Of a stretch of DNA of 64,000 nt, positions 59,826 to 64,000 are shown piece after piece. Source of the DNA: Strix aluco (lineage: Eukaryota > Chordata > Aves > Strigiformes > Strigidae); assembly GCF_031877795.1 (NCBI RefSeq), contig NC_133933.1, positions 8,926,632 through 8,990,631 of the forward strand. The letters run 5' to 3'. Every line of letters starts with the position of its first letter. The stretch's first letter is position 1. The notes under the pieces were generated by a model that was not told the origin of the DNA, ran no database searches, and saw only the letters and a list, made by a program, of their open reading frames with translations. A program made the position numbers and the translations under genes.

Positions 59826-62800
59826 GCCAGGCCGGGCATGACCAGCAAGCAGATGGGAAGGACACCCCTCACAGTGGTGCTCCCCATTCACCGCTGGGTG
59901 CTGGGGAGTGATGTCCCCCAGAAGAAGCGCAAAATCCTCCTGTCCCCATCATACCACCCTACCTGCCCGTGCCAGGGCAAAGCGCTTTATCCCCTGCCCC
60001 ATGTGGCTACCACAGCAAAGCTCTACCACTATGCTTACCCACAAGCAAAGAAACGGAGGTAGGAGAAAATTTCCTGCTGGAGGGGAGTTATGATGGGGCT
60101 AAAAGAGTAATAAAGTGTTTCTGGGTGCCTCAGCCCTGAGCTGGCTGTGCTACATATAGTAAGGTGGTCTGGTCTTCCTATTGCAAACCTATCTCAGATT
60201 TTTCAAGCTCATCTTCAGGCTGGTCTTGGAGCCTTTTTAAAATTTATTCCTTACAAAGTTTCAGCAAAAGTAACTTCAGCTGTCTCCAAGAATGAGATTA
60301 GGGAAATTTACATTATTTGATCATTTTTTCCAGTGTGTTTGGTTGGGGTTTCTTGGTTTTTTTGCAAGTCTAGGAAATTATACACAAAATTGACATTTAA
60401 AGAAGCCAAGGTCATAAAATCAAGAACTCGAGAGTTAGGAAACCACATTAGTGGAGCTGCTTGCACCTTATTCTTTAACCTACTTTATATGTGAACAGTT
60501 CAGTTACCAGCTCACAGTATAATTTTTGATAGGGCCCAATGCCTCAACCACCCCAATGACGGTTATGTTTGTTATAAGAACAAGCCAGGGCACTCTAATA
60601 TAGAAAAATTTATTTCTACAGGAAATAAACTTTGTCAAAGTTGAACAAATAAGGCAGCAAACAGCAAGAAAAGCAAAAGAGTCCTGGCTGAAGCAGCTGA
60701 ATGCTGCACTGGAGAAGTACATTCAGCTCTGCTGCTGCCTTGGACTTCTCAGGAGCTACTGAGTAAATAATCAAACCCAAAGTAAATCATCAAACCCAAA
60801 CTCTTCAGCAGCAGTTACTGATTCCTTGCATCTCTCCATACCCAACATTGGAGGTTGGAAATGTAAGACACTGAGGCATTCAAAATTTGGAGTTTCCACT
60901 GAAACTCCAAGTTGCAGTGGTTGGACCTTAAATGTGGATAACTTGCTGACATTTTGAGCCATCTCACAGTCCCAGACCAACCCAAGACAGGTGGCTGTGC
61001 TGGACCTGGACCTCCCTGAGTCTCACTTTACCTGTGAACCGAGACAACACTATTCTCTCTCTTTACAGGGGAACTGTAAAAACATCATGCAGACTCGCAA
61101 CTGTATGCATATATAGGCAAGTGGAGGTCAGGGGAGGACTTGGGTATTACAGCAGTAAGCACCATGCAAAAGTCCAGCAGTAATTATTAATTCCATCTTC
61201 AAGCACGGTTTGAATACAGCTCAACAAACGAAGCACTGAAGAATGAGGGTAAGATAAAATATTGACTAGCTGCTCCATCATTGTCTCGTCTGTGCCCTAG
61301 ATAGCACAAGAGTATTTTGGAAAAAGCAGAATGGAAACACCCAATAAAAGCCTGGAGTTTTAAGGATTTGAATTTTCAAACGGAATAATTTTTTGTAAGA
61401 TCATTTTAATGCAGTTGTACGCGACCCTATTTAGAGAGATAGTCACATATACACATGCACTTCTAGAGAGGTTATATAGACACAGTATTCTACAAATATA
61501 CATTTACCTGTAGACTTCCCTAAAACATAAACAAGCATCCGACACCTAATTCAGCCCTTGATGAGAACTGCTCTCTCTTCTCCATAGAGTACCACCAGTA
61601 ATTATTTACCATTAGTTCTTAACAGGAAGAGATTCAGCTGGGATGTAGTAAACAAGAAAACCGTATAGATTGTTCAATATAGCCTGGCTGGCTCTCAGCT
61701 GAGGTAAGAAGTGATTGGATCACACCTCCTGGATATTTCAATCACAGTTTTTATCACCGGGGAAAAGCCCCTTATTAACCTGTACTTGGTCAGGTCCCTT
61801 CCATGTCCATATATGCAACGCTGTCAAGATCATACAAGTGCCCCTTCTCATTCACGTTACCATGCTTTGAACCCTGAACTGCTGCAGGGTTAAATGACTA
61901 ACAAGACAGAGACCTGAAGGGTTCATTTAGACTAACGACATCTTGAACTCTGCTACCTTCCTACCTGCCATAGATATTTTTTTTTTTTTTTTTGCAACAG
62001 GGTAAGGGCTCCCTCTTCTCATGACAGAAACATCTGACCATGGCAAAAAGATGGTTCTAAAAGGAAATGCTGGTGATTCACAAACAAAATCATCACGTGT
62101 GGAGAAATAAAAAGGGAAAAATCCTCTGCATGTATTATTTCATTACTTTAAAAAATAAAACCAGCCAAGTAAAAGGGTCAAGTTAAAACTGTGGTATTTT
62201 TAAAGACATGTGCCCTACCACTGATACATTTTCCGGCACGTCTCACATCATCACCCCATTCCTGTGACTCCTCCACCATCAATAGGAGTTGTGTGCATCA
62301 ACCCAGGGAGCCTGAACACCGGGCAGGCCATATGTGAAAAGCACCATTTTTTTCGTTACAGCAGAGAACTGAAGTATGCAACTAGCACATACTGTAAAGG
62401 CATTCAAAATATGACAAAAAAAATTGTTCAAATGCTTTCAATCTGCAGAAAACAAATGCTCTCTTCAATGACTGCTCTGTGGCAAACTTCTAATTCCATC
62501 CAGAAAATCCAGCATTCCCAGTCTGGGCTAACGACCATGCTACCAGACATGAGTTTATGTTTTTCATGCACATTTCATGTATTCCCACATGCTGTGTTGC
62601 TGCCAATAATTTATGACTGATCTGCACCCAGCCTGCCCTTCAGCATTTTATTTAATCTCTGCAACAGTGATTTACAATGACTCATCATTAATACAAAAAT
62701 GTACATGTGTGTTAACAAGTTTGGAAGAATCTAAGGAAGAAGGCAAAATTTTTTGCAAGTCGTGGCTGAATGACTTATGAGCCCGCTAAAGAAAGGCAAA

Positions 62801-64000
62801 GCTAACCAGAAACGATACATTAACCCTTCCCTGCAGCAAACAATTTAGGCAAGAAGAGTTTCTTCTCCTGCGTACCGCTTTAGAAGAAAAGGGATTAGGC
62901 AAAAGGCTGGGAGAGGGTTGCCCCATAGCCCCCAGGATTTGGGAGGGGATGAGCAGCTCGTTGATCACCCCATGGCTGGACGTTTCCTGAGGATGCACCT
63001 GTGTGTGTGTGCAACCTGAACACTCAGCCATGACCTCACAGCCTCCTTGTTTCTTAGCATCCATTTAAAAAGCAGGGGCTGAATTACCATATTTTGGCAT
63101 CTCTGCCCACCACCTGTGATTTAAGAAAGCCCCGACTGTCTCTATAGTGTTAAATCTTTGTGGGGCTGGGGAGGGAAGGGGAATTGTCTCAATAATTTAT
63201 ACAATTGTAACACCACTGCAGAATTACCAAACTAGCTCAAGCAGAGGAAGCCTGCCCTACATCCACAAGACTTCAGTTATAATGTATTTTGACCTACTTT
63301 TTTTTTTTCCCCTTGCACTTAAGGAACTTATAAAAACACATTTGACACAAAGCCAAAGTAAAAAGTCCTCAAATCTGAGACAAGATGGGTACGGAAAAAC
63401 ACCCTGGAAAGTCACTTGGGAGAAATTCCACCAGCTTTAGTTCAAAACATTCCATGTTCATCACCTTGAAAAATTTCTTTGATGGCCCATCCTAAACTGA
63501 CATAGTTGCCCTTGCCAAACCCTATGCTCCCAGACCCCTCCAAAGCAGCACACGCTCGCTTCACCATTGCTCCATAAGACCCCCGATGAACATACACAGC
63601 TTCTCAACTGGCCAAAGCGCCTATTGTTAAACTGAAGGACAACCATATAAATTAGGGTATTGCCTGTATGAAGGCTGGAGGTCATAAAGCTGAAGCAAAC
63701 ACTAATTTTTTTCTGGCTGAGCCAAAATACTGTGGGTTACGTTTCCTTATAGCACGTATTTTATGTTTAGTGCCTTTTATTCCTCCGCGCTAAAGTAAGT
63801 ATCTTGGAAGCATACTTCACATACACTAAGTATTCAGTATTTTCCTTTATTCAGTGTCTTAAAGGGCTTCAAAAAATTGATCTCCCAGGGCTTCTGTGGG
63901 GGTCACAGAAATTGATAACCCTTACAAGCTATGCTTATGTGAGCCTGCCTGTGTCTCCCAGATAGTGCACTTTGTAAATTAATCCTCCAAAGGCAAATAT

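Larger units (their letters stand above)
47639..64000 (-). other. large MEIS1 intron upstream of the last homeodomain exon (partial)
   Basis: At least 16.3 kb of intron. I looked for the preceding homeodomain exon (encoding QLAQDTGLTILQVNNW) and the one before it and did not find them, so they lie beyond the window. The longest frame (51,288-51,818, minus, 176 codons) has no recognisable domain. AT-rich stretches with homeodomain words at about 48,270-48,370, 52,360-52,700, 53,215-53,400 and 58,300-58,520 are the best candidates for intronic enhancers. No RNA gene was seen. Confidence 0.8.

Noticed and set aside
59388..59911. Several Cys/Pro/Ser/His-rich frames
   Set aside because: Direct translation products of the CATCTGCCCCAT minisatellite.
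47639..64000. Possible preceding MEIS1 homeodomain exons
   Set aside because: Searched by eye for the reverse complement of the QVNNW and HPYPSEEQ regions; not found, so this is intron.

Overview
The window is vertebrate nuclear DNA, most likely from a bird. The evidence is a spliced vertebrate gene with GT/GC-AG introns, CR1-type LINE relics as the only clear transposons, no recognisable Alu, L1 or endogenous-retrovirus sequence, very low overall repeat content, and sharp switches between AT-rich conserved-looking DNA and CpG islands. A turtle or crocodilian cannot be strictly excluded.

The one confident protein-coding gene is the 3' end of MEIS1, a TALE-class homeobox transcription factor, on the minus strand. 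Four coding exons are readable with correct splice phases: the exon carrying the end of the homeodomain (47,580-47,638), the exon starting [12 protein letters not shown] (46,218-46,307), a cassette exon that ends the short isoform with GQWHYM-stop (45,849-45,944), and the terminal exon for the long isoform ending QVMDIHAQ-stop (43,052-43,335). The 3' UTR follows, with a poly(A) signal near 42,100. The paralogue MEIS2 is excluded by the diagnostic residues of the 46.2 kb exon. The rest of the window to 64,000 is the large intron upstream; the earlier homeodomain exons are not in it.

Downstream of MEIS1 (41,050 down to about 34,400) lies a dense cluster of CpG-island blocks interleaved with AT-rich islands that look like conserved regulatory DNA. 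It holds an abutting MEIS + PBX-HOX composite site, a perfect RFX X-box, a TGATTGAT PBX-HOX site, a POU octamer, a 16-bp palindrome, G-quadruplex-prone runs and a (TCC)22 tract. I see no convincing protein gene there. It could be the promoter of an unannotated (antisense) non-coding transcript and/or a Polycomb-type regulatory hub for MEIS1. This is the most interesting part of the window.

From 1 to about 33.6 kb the window is intergenic desert. It contains a 5'-truncated CR1 LINE with a broken reverse transcriptase (about 2.8-4.6 kb, minus), an older internally deleted CR1 (13.66-14.43 kb, plus), an old palindromic interspersed repeat (22.1 kb), a 49-bp tandem duplication, simple repeats, and several AT-rich stretches with homeobox-type sites that may be enhancers. 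Open reading frames other than the MEIS1 exons and the CR1 relics look like chance frames.
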